Below are positions 51,401 through 64,000 of a stretch of 64,000 nucleotides of DNA, piece after piece; positions within the stretch are counted from its first letter, which is position 1; the number at the start of each line of letters is the position of its first letter. The notes beneath the pieces were generated by a model. It saw only the letters and a list, made by a program, of their open reading frames with translations, did no database searches and had not been told where the DNA came from. This DNA is from Lethocerus indicus (taxonomy: Eukaryota; Arthropoda; Insecta; Hemiptera; Belostomatidae): assembly GCA_019843655.1 (NCBI GenBank), contig JACDQD010000105.1, forward strand, positions 5,952,001 to 6,016,000. The letters are read 5' to 3'. Both the position numbers and the translations under genes were made by a program.

Positions 51401-52317
51401 CTGTTCCGAATTTTTTCTAACCGGCGTATGTAACACCTTAACATTTACATGAAAATGCGACTTGCCCGCGTTTATGTTTTTATTAGCATAAAACGCGCGA
51501 CCTCATTCGTCCGCCGCCAGCCCCAATTATATATAAAAAAAATAACGAAATACGGGTGGAGGTAGAGCGAGCGGTCTTTTTGTTCCTAATGTACACGTAA
51601 CGCGCACGTACGTCGAGTGGACCGTGGCCCGTTAGTCGTGCGGCCGGGGTCCGAGTGTACACTTAAAAATAAAACGGGAGCCGGTTTGTGTTGTTCTTTT
51701 TTTCATTTTTATAAAAAAAAAGAGGAGGGAAAAATAAATGAAAAAGAGCGGAGAGACCGCCGAAAAAATAAGTGAAAACCGGTGGGAGGTAGGGCCCCGG
51801 CCCACTCGACAGCCGGGCAACGACATGAGGCACAGAGCTGTGTAGCTTTAAGGGCCCGCGCACACACAGTACCACGACAACTGTTATAAATAATCCGGGT
51901 CAGAGGGAGGGAGGGAGGGGAAGGGAGGGAGGGTGAGAGAGAGAGGACAGGGTTGTATGTAGGAGGGTGACCTGGGCCCCGGGTCATACCGCCCTAAATA
52001 TTCCCGGCCTCTCCGATATACTCCCAGCACTTTAAAAAAACAAAACACAAACGTATCATTTGGAAACCTGAAATGAGTGGTACGCTTAATTTTTGCGTGG
52101 TTTTATTTTATGGTTCGCAACCCTTTCACGACACGACCGAACCAGTACCCCGCTATAACGCTAAAATCCCGTCACTGTCGCTTTGTCTACTATAGGTGGG
52201 AGGAACCTAACACAGAGATGTTCCTAAATACACTCATCAAGAGATAGTGGATGGCTGGGGAAAACACTTCGTGCAAATTATCCGAGCGCTGTAAAATGCT
52301 TTCGGATAAGCGTTTCA

Positions 52318-52371
<54 letters not shown>

Positions 52372-54167
52372 GTATATCGGTGAAGTTAAGGAGGTGTGCG
52401 AATATAACCCACACTAATAGCCATTGTGGACAATCTACAACAGGCTTTTACTAAGTCTCTTTATAGGTAGAGCAAGTTACCCTTTTATCTCAATGCGTTT
52501 ATAAGAAATCTTTATACAATTCAATGTACAGTGCTGTAACAATACATAAATGGAAACGGCGATAAAGAGGGGCGGAGAAAGGGATGGAGCGCCGCCCGGA
52601 AAAGTGTGTGATTGTCCGCAGGGGCAATTGGTGGCAGTGTCGGGAAACCTTTTTGCCAGTAATCGGCTCAGGTTTCCCCCGGTAAGATGGCCGGTCGAAT
52701 CCGTGGAGACGGGAGGCGTGATTTTTTCCTACCCCGAGGAATTACATTTCCATTAAAACAAGAAAAAAAAATCCCGAGGCGGGACGACCCCATTTCCCCC
52801 GGGCAATGGGAGAAGGGGGGACGGCGACTCACCTTTGCACAAGTGTTAAACGCCCATAAAGTTGACTCAACTTAATGTTCCCCCGATGAAAATTAATACT
52901 ATCGAAATTGAGTGGGCGGTGGAAAATTGGTCGAGTGAGAGGAAAAGAAATTGTTTCACCTCTCCGAGCTTATTATTTTAGAATAGGCAAAGTGGCCACA
53001 GATTTTATGGATACTGGAAACTTCAAATATAGGCGAGTAATGTCAATTTGTGCTCAGGTAATTGCTTATTATTAGAAACTAAGTGTTATGCGAAGGACTT
53101 TCACAAGAGACAGAGATTGTAATTATTGCCACGTTCTATCTGCTTAGAGGGTAGTCTCTCAATTCATTCTAAAATCTGTAAAAAGCTCGGTCGCTCGCCG
53201 TCTTCAGTACCTTTTTCGTCGGTAGGGTGGCGAACCACACGGACATATAATTTGACCGTCGGGCTTAATAGTCATCACCGGCTTTTACAGTGTAACGACG
53301 CGCTCAAGGGGGAAATGTGCGTCTCCGAGAGCACACAGAACTTCCTGGCGGGGAGAAAGCGGGAAAAAGTAATTCGAGATTTATGGCACTCCCGAAAGAA
53401 AGTCGAATGATAAAATTATCGTTCATAAAACTTTCCCATAAAATTTTCCCTGGATGGGGGAGGGGAGCTTTTTCGTATCTATACACGTAGAGATTTGACG
53501 GTTATATTTCATTGGTGGTTTATTTTCGTAATAAAAGGGGTTGGGGAGACACGATGTCACCGTGTGGCTGGTAAGGGGAGGGGTGGCTGGTAAGGGTTGG
53601 TAACTGGACTGCCGGCAAGTCGCATTAACATTATTTATGCGGGCGGCAAGTTGGGTAAAGACGGATACTCGGGGGCCATTAGGCATTAGCCGGGGCCCCA
53701 TCCGCCGCCGATGATCGGCTAAGCCGCAGACCGGGGCTGGCTTATATTGCCCGACGGTCATTGCCAAGTTTTATTTTTCCACAGAACCTGAAGCCAACGG
53801 CAGTTCCCAGTACTTGTTTGCTGCCAGGACCCCGATGCCCCCTCACAACCACCCTACCGACTTGTTTTTCACTGTTCGGTACGTTTCAATCCGACGACCG
53901 CAGTCTGAAATACGTATTCCGACCCGATATAATTTCATTTAAACGGAACAAGGCCGATTCGAATACTATAAAACATAATAGACGCATCGAGAAAAATTAT
54001 AGTAAAATGAAAATGTAAAAATTGAATGAAAAAATGAATCTAGGGTCGGTTCAGAAGAGAACTGTCGGAAGATTTTAGTTGTTGGTGTCTATTTTAAGTA
54101 GGAATTTTTAAAATACATAAACCAACTTCGGGCATACTATGAAATTCAATGGAGGCCGCGTAGGGGT

Positions 54168-54209
<42 letters not shown>

Positions 54210-57200
54210 GGCGGTGAGCGGAATTAAGCCCCCCGGTACAATTATAGACACATGTTAAAGTAGGTCCGTTTTAAAATGATGGGCGGGTCGCGCCCGGGTC
54301 CAGACAAACGGGCGGTACGCGGGTTGGCGGGCGCGCATATGCCGGAGGACAGTTCCCGTAAGATAATAGTGGCACTAGCGCCACACAACACAGCCACAGC
54401 CCCTGATTTACACCCCCTATGTGACTTACTCCCTTTTTTGTCCCGGCCCCCGCGCCAAACCCGCCCCTAATTAATGTTATTATTTCACTACCCCCCCACC
54501 CTACCCCCTGTGCCTCCCCCTCACCGTCTCTTTTGCCACTCTCCCCCTCGTATTTTTTTTCGGTTCGCGTTTTTTATTTTTTTATTTCATAAATTTCGCC
54601 TCACGTGTCCTAGTTTCGTCGGGCGGCCGACTGCCGGGGGATCACGTCGTTTCCCCTCTTCCCTTCTATTGCATTACCTGCTACGTGATCTAACTGGAAT
54701 TTTAAATAACTTTTTTTATTTTATTTTTTTGTTCACTCCTCCGGTCCCGGACAGCCGCGGGGGTTCCCGATAGGACGTCCGTAATTTATAAGGTCGGAGA
54801 TAGGGTCGTGCCCGCCCCCTGCCGCCCCACACACAACGGACACCACCGGCTACGGCCTCCACTCCCACCGCCACCACGGCGGGCTGTATCTTCGCTAATG
54901 GAGAATTATTATGATGAAATGCGGGCGTCTGCCTGTGCTCCTCCTCCCCACTGACACATCGGCCGGCGCTAACTTTAAATATATTTTTATTGTGAGATAC
55001 GAGCTCCGCTGACCGGCAGTGTCGTTCGTTTATTTTTTTGTTTCTTTTTTTTGTGGGCGAACCCGGGCGGGAGAGAAGAAGAACCGTCCACCTGGAACAT
55101 CAGTCCATCGGTCATCGCCGCTAATGGGGCCGCCACAATCGAAGCGATAGATTTCCCTTACTTCAGAAATATCTCAGTAGGCGGATCGAACCCCCAAAAA
55201 TGCCCAAATGCCAAAATGTTTCGTAAAATGCCCAAACGATGAAACATTTAACACAGAAGCTCTGCGAAGAATTACTTCGTGGTCTATAATTAATAGACCG
55301 GCCATAATACTACTCAATATCACTGCAACTACTGGCCTATTAAATATCCCAATAGAAATGTAAATTACGGAATAATAACGAATTAACGGATTAGAGAAAA
55401 AATATCGGATTTAAGCTTTCATCTTGGATCAAATAAACTACGTCCGTTCTATCTGAAATAGTAAGGAAACGGCCAGGAAAATACGTACAATTTCAAAGCA
55501 AAGTGTGCAGAATGTATTTAACCATTAACTATTTCAGAATTAACAATTTTGCAATACCTATACTGACACTGGTTGGTTGGAATAATTTACTAGGGTAGCG
55601 TTAAATTTGATACATTATTTAACGAACCATTATAACTAATTCAGTTTATACGTATTTATGCTCATATCAGTCTTGTGTAAAGGTCTCTGTGCGGATAAAG
55701 AAATGTTGTTTTATATATAAATAGCTCGTAAATGCTTACCTATAAACATTTAATAATAATTCAAATCTAAGACGCGAATTATGACCATACATAAGCATAA
55801 CTCAACTATGTTAGGCGTACAATTGAACGTAGCGCGATAGTGTTCATTCTGAAATAAAATTGTGATGATTCACGCGTAACAAATATTTTGTACTGTAAAA
55901 GTGGTTAATGCGGTACTTAAACCCTCGGGAGAATTCGAATGTTGCCACAACAGCGTTAATTCCAACGATGACTGCCGGGTTATAACGGGCGGTTATTATT
56001 AGAGGCGAAGAAGCGCTCCTAAATTCTATTTTACGGGGCGGCTTTTTCTCATTTCGAACGTACGCCGAAAACCGCAGGAAATATTTACTGGCGGAGGGGC
56101 GGAGGAGGCGGGGGTCGGGTGAAAAGTTTGTGGAAGCTCGGATTTACATGTACACGGGCGACGGCGGGGCGGCGGTGGAGGCGGCGGGACTCGAAGCCAC
56201 AGCCCCCGCAAAGTTCAAGAAGGGAGTTTTACCAAGGGAAAGTTAACATCTAGTCTACTCGGGCCACCCCCCCCCCTCGAGGCACCGTAAAGAAAAACAC
56301 CTTCTCCTCTGCCCCCCAGAATCGAGAATACAAACTTGTTCTGGGGCGGTGTTGAAGGGAGGGGGGGCCCCTCCTTTCATCGGTGACACAAAAGGTAGAG
56401 TCGGTCCTTCTTCTTCTTCTTCCGAGGCAGAAGCCGGCTTCAGGGCCGGGCCGCCACCAAACCGACGCCACATCTGTGTAAACAATGACGTTTCCCTGGG
56501 CCCTCCCCCTATCCCTTCTTTGGGGCTCCTATTCCCCGCCACCTTATTTCTTCTCCTCCCCCCCCCCCCTGTACATGATTGCGTTCTCCTTCCTCTTTCT
56601 ATCTTCCTCCCATCCCTCCCTCTCTCACCCTCTCTCTCTCTCCAACTGTGTTTACCTGATTTACCCCCCACCCAATACCACCGACATGTGTGTTCCCTTT
56701 TCGTCGCCGACCCTCCCTCCCGCCCACCATCGCCGACTCGCACTTTACGGCGGAACTCCTTAGAATGCCGTTTTGAGTTTCGGATTTTGTTTGCACCGGT
56801 TGTGTAGTGGCGTTCATCCCCCTTTCCGCGAAAACCCCATCCCTAACATTTACAATAATGACGGGCGTTTAACTTTGGAACTGAAATAAATTCGAATTTG
56901 ACGCATTTAGTACCGCTGGTTGAAATTTGTAATTAAGTTACGGGCGATTGTGTTTCGGCATAGTTTACTCAACAAATATTCGGTTTACTGAAACTGTCCC
57001 TTTGAATATCCTGTTTATGGTCACCTTAAGCTCTACTAAAACCTATTACATTTTTTCCACATTTATATTTTCTACAAAAGCTTTCCTTAGTTACCTTTAA
57101 AGCGACACTATTGTTAACGACCTATAACGAATCGTCGAGGGGAGAACACGACACTGGCGTGGTAGAACCGCGAGAACAAAAACTAATTCTTTTATTACGG

Positions 57201-59448
57201 GTACAAAAAAATCCTTAAGCATTTTAGATAAACACCGCGATGACGTACTGCTAACTGGAGCCAGAACGGACGGAGTGTTGGCGAGAAATCAAATTGCGCA
57301 CGGCTAAAGAGTGGTCGAGTGGGCGCAGAAAATGGCAACTGCGGAGAAAAGCAATTCACGACCGGTGACATCGACGTCAAGTCGGAATTAGTGCCATGAG
57401 GAAGACTACCTTTAGTATTCAAATTTTCACCAAAAAACGCGCTTCTTGTCAATAACATAATTCTTTTGGTCCGCCACGAAACAAAGTAAGCCTACTGAGA
57501 GAACAAATGTTTGCTCCTCTAGATTTTGCACAAGACTCTCTGGGATCAAACAGGTAAGGACAGTAAATTCATTAATACGAGTTAAACTAAAACCAACAGT
57601 TAAAAGACTGTTTAGCCAGTTGTACTCGATCAAAGGGCCGTTATACAAAAGTAAGCATAATCGAGGCGGCTAGTTAAGTACCTAACAATGGTTTAGGGTT
57701 TAGGGCAGCAGGCAGAGTTGGGGGGTGGCGGTTTCCCTTATAATCTCCCGAAGAGTTGGTGCGGGCCCCCGCGGAGTTATGAATTAGCGCTTATACTTGT
57801 TTAATGTTGTTGTTCGAGCCGGGAAGAAGAACGGCCCCGGCTCCTGCCACCGCTAGTGCTAGCGCTAGTGCTGCAAAGTTCATTAACATAAATCTCCGGC
57901 TCACCTAGAGGGGGCGGCCCGCCGGCCCGCTCCTTCCTCCACTCCCCGTTATTACTACTTGGACCCGGAGTCTGATACAGCATTAGCCGTTTTAGAAATT
58001 GAGGATAATTTCCCGGGTCGAGGGTAATTCCGGGACTCTAAAGGGGTTGAGGGGGGTGAGGGTTCGAACTCCCATCCTTTCCGGAATTAAAGAACAACAC
58101 CATTAGCCCGACCCCACCCCCCCGTTCTCACTAACTGTCTCACCGCTGGCCTATCTTCGAGGAACGTTTCGAATTAAACTTTCGGTAATTACTCAACGGT
58201 CGGACACCCCTCCGGCGGCGGCCTCTCCTTCCAACTCACCTCCTTCCCACCCTTTACACCCTGCATCCCTTCGCTTCTCACAGTAGCGACCCACCGAGCG
58301 ACCTACGAATTTCACCTCTTTATTGTCGAGCGGCGCGGAGTTTAAGAAATTCTCCCCGATATTCAAATTATACGGCCATTGCGGGGATCGGACAGAGAGG
58401 ACACATCGACGATATTACTATATACAACACACAGAGAAGAGAGGACTCTATTACACGGCGGTATTAAAGAGGAGTTCTACTCGGAGTACAACGAGGATCG
58501 TGTCGGGCCCTTGTAAGGTGGAAGATTATTAGAGTCTGTAAAGGGCGACGGGAGTTAACTGGTTGGAACCAGTTCCCGGAGGCGTTTAATGTAGCCGAAG
58601 GGCTAAATATGAAAATGGCAGGCCGGGGACAGACAGGAGAAAGCCCGCCCCCCCTCTCTCTCTCTCTCCCTCCCTCACACTCTCTCTCTCTCTCTCTCTC
58701 TCTATTGGGCTAAGTGGGCAAATTCGGATGCGAGCGACAAGCGCGATAAAACCTAACACAGAACTTTCGTGATTTCATTATTGCCCTTTTTACAGCCCTC
58801 CGCCGCCCCCGAGACTCTAAACAATTCCTTAAACATTTATTCCACCGGCTCGGATTTGCATAAGCCCCTCGGCCCGGTTTTCCCACAAGGCAAAACTTGT
58901 CCAATTCCCGTAATGGAAGAATATTTAATTTTTCGATATTGTATTAATATTAATGCCCACGGTAGGGAGGTGGAGGGTGGGGGGTCGATAGGTCGCCCGG
59001 ACCAGAAACCGAGGGTTTATTAGTTTACGAGTCATTTGCCAGCGGAACGTTTCGTCGCCAGATTCAGTTTCCGGTCTGGACGGGAAAAAATGCACCGGGC
59101 TCCTCCCAGCGACCGCAGTTGTAAACGGGCGTTTTGGAACAATGCTGTAAGTTACAGAAACGGGAAATTTCTGCCCAACGTTCGAAACGTAAACGGGAGG
59201 AGCGAGGAGGAAGGAGGTTATTTTTAAAATAATTTACGACGAGCGGCATTTAACGTTCTGGCAGCCGCAACTTTGAAACACGGCTAAACACTGAACTGCA
59301 CTCAATTTGCTCGCACTAACACAAAATAAAGTCTTTGTCCAACTTTACTTCTTTTTTTTATTTATAAAATGTAACATTTCATTTACCGCTCCATAGAGTG
59401 TATACAACAAAATGCTTATCTTGTAAACCTCAAACTAAGATTGAAGAG

Positions 59449-59498
<50 letters not shown>

Positions 59499-59655
59499 TA
59501 GATAGAGCATATTCCAAAGGAGTTAATGGTTCCTTTCGCGACGAAGTGAAATTAGTAATTGAACGAATTTCCAATATTATCTTTCAGTCCGGTAGTCTGT
59601 TCCTGTACAGACTCGTTTCCAGTCTAAAGTGCGGTAATATGGCGGGCGCACTCGA

Positions 59656-59678
59656 TTCAAGTGGCCAGATGGCCGCAC
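59656..59678. promoter_or_regulatory. Clustered Tinman-type, E-box and CACCT motifs
   Basis: TCAAGTGG (NK-2/Tinman consensus), CAGATG (E-box) and CACCT followed by TAATGAG lie within about 30 bases. zfh1 is a known Tinman-pathway mesoderm gene in Drosophila, so this may be an enhancer fragment; motif matches alone are weak evidence. Confidence 0.2.
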
Positions 59679-59934
59679 CTAATGAGAGTAATCGGTAGCT
59701 GCCGGTAACTGGACCTACCAAATAGAGGTCAGACCGACACGGCCTTTATGCGTCCACCCGGGGCTCGATTCCCATTCAATCGCTGGTTTCGACTATTATT
59801 AATTTTGTTATTTTTTTACTGCTCATTAGCCGGCACTTAGGGTAGAAGGCATTTTCCCGCTTGTGCTTCGGGAGCGGTGGCGACGAGGAAAGTGATAACA
59901 GAATGAGTAAGTATCAGCGATAACACCACTGATA

Positions 59935-59983
<49 letters not shown>

Positions 59984-62900
59984 TTGCCGGGTGAGCCAGA
60001 TGTTGGCGATTGCTGGAAGTGTCCAGGGCGTCCAGTGCCGTCCTTTCGGAGGAAAAAAGCCGCGACGAAAGATTAACACACAAATGATAAGTGATAAACA
60101 TTTTCGGAAACCGGTCTAGTTTTCTGGAGCCGTCCCGCGTGAAATTCTACACGTGAAGTTCTAACGACTATACTGAACGCTCGTTTATACAGGCTGAAAT
60201 TTTTAATCGAACTAAAATTTGGCCTTCATCTAGTGGCCAATGTATAAAAGAGATTAGGTTCGGTGAAAATTGAGAATTCAAATTTCAATAAGGTGAATAA
60301 ACATTTTAATAATGAATAAATATACGACAAGAAATGAAATACATGCCTCCTTAAAAATAATATTTGTACACCGTATGGAATAGACTAATAAAGTGATGCA
60401 GTAACTAAGAGTATCGACAGGAGGTATCATCGATAATTTTCTACTTTTATTAAGTTCTTTCATTCGACAGGTCGGCCTTTGAGAAAATCCAAATCTCAAT
60501 ACCGCCTGGCGAACGGTCGTTTCAAATGAACTACCGAAGTTTTCCCATTTTGTTTTCAGACTCATTCTTGGCACCGGTCCCTCCCCGCGAATATCAGTCT
60601 AGATTATATTTTCCTTGGGGGAAGAGACTGTTGCATCGATAGCCACAGGAATGGCGAAAATTTGCAAGGTGGATGAATATTATTTTCCCCAACGCCTCTC
60701 GGTAGGCACATACAGTTAGGGGTTGAAATCCTCCCACCTGGGTACACTTGGTCATCGTCCACCCCTTTTCTGAGCGGGAGTCCACCCTGTGAGTCACTCG
60801 ACTGTTTACCCACTGCCAGTGGCAATCGAATTGGAAATTGGACCTGATCGAAAAATATGCCAGGATTCGAGTTAGTCAAATTAGTTAATCTTGTCGAGAC
60901 TGGAATATGTTCCTTGGTCAATAGGCAATTCGTTATTACTTATCCGCTGGCTACTGTCGGTGGAAGGATTATTTGAAAAATAGGCGAAAGATAACGAATT
61001 TAATTACGTGACAGATCGTAATTTTACACGGAATAGAAGTCGATAACCGGCGGACGATATCGACCTGAGCCCGGGAACTTATTGAAAACGTGCTGTGGGC
61101 GCGCTTTTATGTGTATTTTGTTGATTAAGACGGCGGCCAAGAGCGGTGGTGCGCCCATAAATATGTGATAAAGCCGGAGGGAGAGAGCGCCCACCTCTCT
61201 AATTGAAGGTACTTAAGGAGAGGGTCGGTTTCTTCAGGGCGATAAGGTCAAAAAGGGCAGGGGGTCGTTAAAAGTTGTAATCTTGGAGATGATTAGCGGC
61301 CAACACCGTCCCAAGACCGCTCGTTTCCTCCACAGAAAAGGGGAGAAATTTATTTACTCCTCCGAGAGGAGTTTCTCTTTAAAACTCCCTCGCGCTTTTC
61401 CTCGCCCATTCCGAGTAACAGTAAATAATTGATGAGTTGAAAATGAAACTAAAGTGGATTATTTACATCGTCCGACGAATAGAGCGTTGTTCCAATTCAA
61501 CTAGCCCATAAGAAAAATAAACACTTTCGTATGTTCGCTCATTAACTAGTCCGGTTTCTACTTATCCCCACTTGACCGCGGTCCACAGTAATAGACCGGG
61601 CGACCGATTCAAATCCGGTCATAAATAAAGTTAAAAGTACTATTTACAAGACATTTATAATGGCTATAATTCAATACCGATTGAACGGGTAGTTTCATTT
61701 TACTACAATTTCCTACACAGTCACAGGCGTTCAGAAAAAAATATACACATGCTGTATACCCGGGTGTAGATCGCACAAGGTATCAAAACTTATTAGGGTT
61801 GTCGCAATAAATTGGGGGCTCGAACCAATCATATCTAACCATAATTGTGTCGAATACGGAAAAATATCATGACCGTTCGCCATCTCCAGAAGATATGAAA
61901 ACTGAACAAATGGTTTCTTCTCCCACCCTCGCAAGCGAATTTTCCGGTAGTAGTCGATAACTAAAATGCAAGACAGAACTGCCGATAAATCAGTTATGGA
62001 AGAGATGTGCGTGTGCGTGTGTGGGGGTATGAGAGCGCGAAGTAGTGGCCAGGAGAGAGGGGAAAATAAGAAGGAAGGGGCGAAACTCCGAGACAATATA
62101 GGCCATAAAGGAGGAATAGACACACACACATACACACACACCAGAACTCTGATTAATATCTCAAAGGTATTGGCTGATTATGGCCTCCATAACTCGGCTG
62201 ATTTATTGCCAACGAGAAATCTCTCTCCTCTCAGTTAGAGACCCCCCCCAAAATATAACCTCCCCCTCCCCATCCCCCTCCGAAACCAACCCCGTCCCAC
62301 GTAATGAACTGGACAGAGCGCCACAAATCCGGAACACTTAATTTAATTGGTCGATAAGTTTGCCTCACCCCCCTTCCCAATGGCTGGTCTCAGGACGGAA
62401 TTGCCTCATCCCCCCCCCCACGACCCCCCAACAATTTTGTTTATATCCTCGGTGTTCGGAATCGCCTCCACCCGCGGAAAAGGGGGGCAGTAAAGTTTGC
62501 CCCGCAAGAGGGATGGAGGGGGCCACATTTAATTCCGGCGGTTTTTTTCTTCCCCATTTTTTGTTACGAGAACCCCTCCCCCAACCACCCCTCCTCAAAG
62601 GGAATTATTAATATTGAATAGGTGCCCGTAATATACAGTCAATAACTTGACCAATTCATCCCCCCTCAAATATTAATATTGATCCTATAACAACAATAAT
62701 GAGGGGTTACGGTGAGAGTTATAAAAGAAAACGAATGCGGTTGATGTTCGGTTCACCGTCGAAAACTAAAATCATCGCGTTTACGATCCTTTATGTGCTT
62801 TTACCCCCTATGCTATTTCTAGGAACTGCGGGTCTGCATCTGCGCCGATAGATAAGCCGTTCAACACTATCTAAACTAAATCTAACTAGTAACAGGAAAT

Positions 62901-63043
62901 CCTTGACAAGAATTATTGTTCCTATATTATTGATAAGGTACCTAATGATAGAATATTATCGGACAGAAGAATTAAATAGCGATAATACGCGATATATCTT
63001 GATAACTAACACGGCGACAGAGGACTGAAATGTTCTGTAAGAA

Positions 63044-63099
<56 letters not shown>

Positions 63100-64000
63100 T
63101 CATGGGTCGACGGAGATAGTCCCCAGGGGATTAGGATACGCGAGATTCGACAAGCCCCTATTCTAAACTGTTAGCCGGGCGGGGGCCCGGCATTCGATTC
63201 TTGGAGTTTAGAAGTATTGTTGTATTTTGATATTCTGGTATCTTCTCAGTTGTTGGGGATCTTTTTAAAAAACGACTATATATATATATATATATATGCT
63301 AAATACCTAATGTAGATAAAAGAGAGTCTTTGGAAGGGGAGAGAACGTCAGAAGAGAGATTATTGTTGGGTCTGTTTTCCTCGTGTAATCAGGGGGCCGC
63401 CACTATCTATCAGATAATTGGAATCGGCTATTTAGCGGGCAATCGCCAGACGGAGGGCAGATCGAAAAAAAATCAGCCAGTTTTCCGGGCGACACCACCG
63501 GCTGGGCACAACAATTCTGTCCACCAGTGATGGATAAGGCAACAGAGAGAGATACCTCCCAACTATGTCATCCCATTATCTTTAGGCTTACATATAAGCA
63601 TCGACTGAAAAACAATAGCTGTCCTATACTAAAATGACCCGCTCGCAACGTTTACTTCTACGTAGTGGCTTGGAGCAGTTAGATTCTAATTTGAAAGTGA
63701 ATTAAAACCGTATATTATTCTAATTGACAGTTATATCTAATGCTCAAAGGAATAAGTAATACAATAGGAAATATTATGGCAAAGTTCTCAAACTGAAGAG
63801 CCGAACAATAGACATAGATGATATTATAGTGATATTGGGATTCTGTAGTACGTCCACGTGGTGGAATAAGGCCATTACTAAAACGGACATTAAAATCGAC
63901 CTCAGCTAAAGAACTCACAGTTTATAGAGCCGTATTGAAACCGACGTGGACGGCATCGAAATACGGCGTTCAATCAAACATCAGGAGTTTCCGATCAAAA

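Larger units (their letters stand above)
40931..64000. other. Upstream flank of zfh1, no gene recognised (23 kb)
   Basis: Both strands were read. Open frames are short, proline- or simple-repeat-driven, and none shows a known domain or convincing splice structure. Simple repeats: 45351-45426 (GA/TG), 52320-52366, 54171-54207, 59450-59498, 63047-63098, 63277-63297 (TA), 58651-58702 (CT), 59938-59979 (GA), plus poly-C/G tracts near 48941, 50305 and 56270. A 21-base palindrome (43567-43587) and a hairpin (45128-45159) stand out. It may be regulatory DNA or contain non-coding RNA that sequence alone cannot show. Confidence 0.55.

Overview
The window looks like an arthropod (probably insect) nuclear genome. 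It has split genes with GT-AG introns, long TA and GA microsatellites and degenerate mariner-type MITEs. It carries parts of two conserved metazoan genes on the minus strand: a fibrillar procollagen (positions 1-13866, continuing past the left edge) and a zfh1/ZEB zinc-finger homeobox gene (about 17787-40633). No bacterial-style gene, CRISPR array or rRNA gene was seen. Species cannot be named from the sequence; Drosophila is unlikely because it lacks VWC-type fibrillar collagen.

Collagen half (1-13866, read right to left). Exon 1 (13620-13866) encodes the start codon and signal peptide. It is followed by linker exons and a von Willebrand factor C (VWC) domain split over two exons (6841-6972 and 6231-6317). 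A short minor helix (5375-5488) comes next, then an N-telopeptide-like exon (4922-5066). After that come 16 exons of uninterrupted-register Gly-X-Y repeats, about 290 triplets. All 25 proposed exons join in phase. The rest of the major helix and the C-propeptide lie off the left edge. Intron 1 and intron 2 hold nested MITEs, a foldback element, a mariner-derived MITE and very long microsatellites. Two related AT-rich repeat arrays in opposite orientations flank exon 1, one of them a 14-bp satellite just upstream of the likely promoter.

zfh1 half (17787-40633, read right to left). Six coding exons join in phase to a 781-residue protein: an N-terminal zinc-finger cluster, a C2HC finger, a homeodomain, a PLDLS CtBP-binding motif, and three C-terminal fingers ending in SYCKPYRE. 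The first exon (40537-40633) is my inference from phase and start-codon context. The 4-kb AT-rich stretch after the stop codon is probably a long 3' UTR.

Upstream flank (40634-64000). I recognise no gene in 23 kb. It has a GC-rich proximal zone, simple repeats, and a few motif-level signals, including a 21-bp perfect palindrome with two CRE-like half sites. The recognisable MITEs are concentrated left of about 17.5 kb (one eroded remnant lies at 22.4 kb), while zfh1 and its flank are almost free of them. This would fit a regulatory domain kept clear of insertions. The two genes are not an operon. A functional link (matrix collagen beside a mesoderm/EMT-type repressor) is only suggestive.
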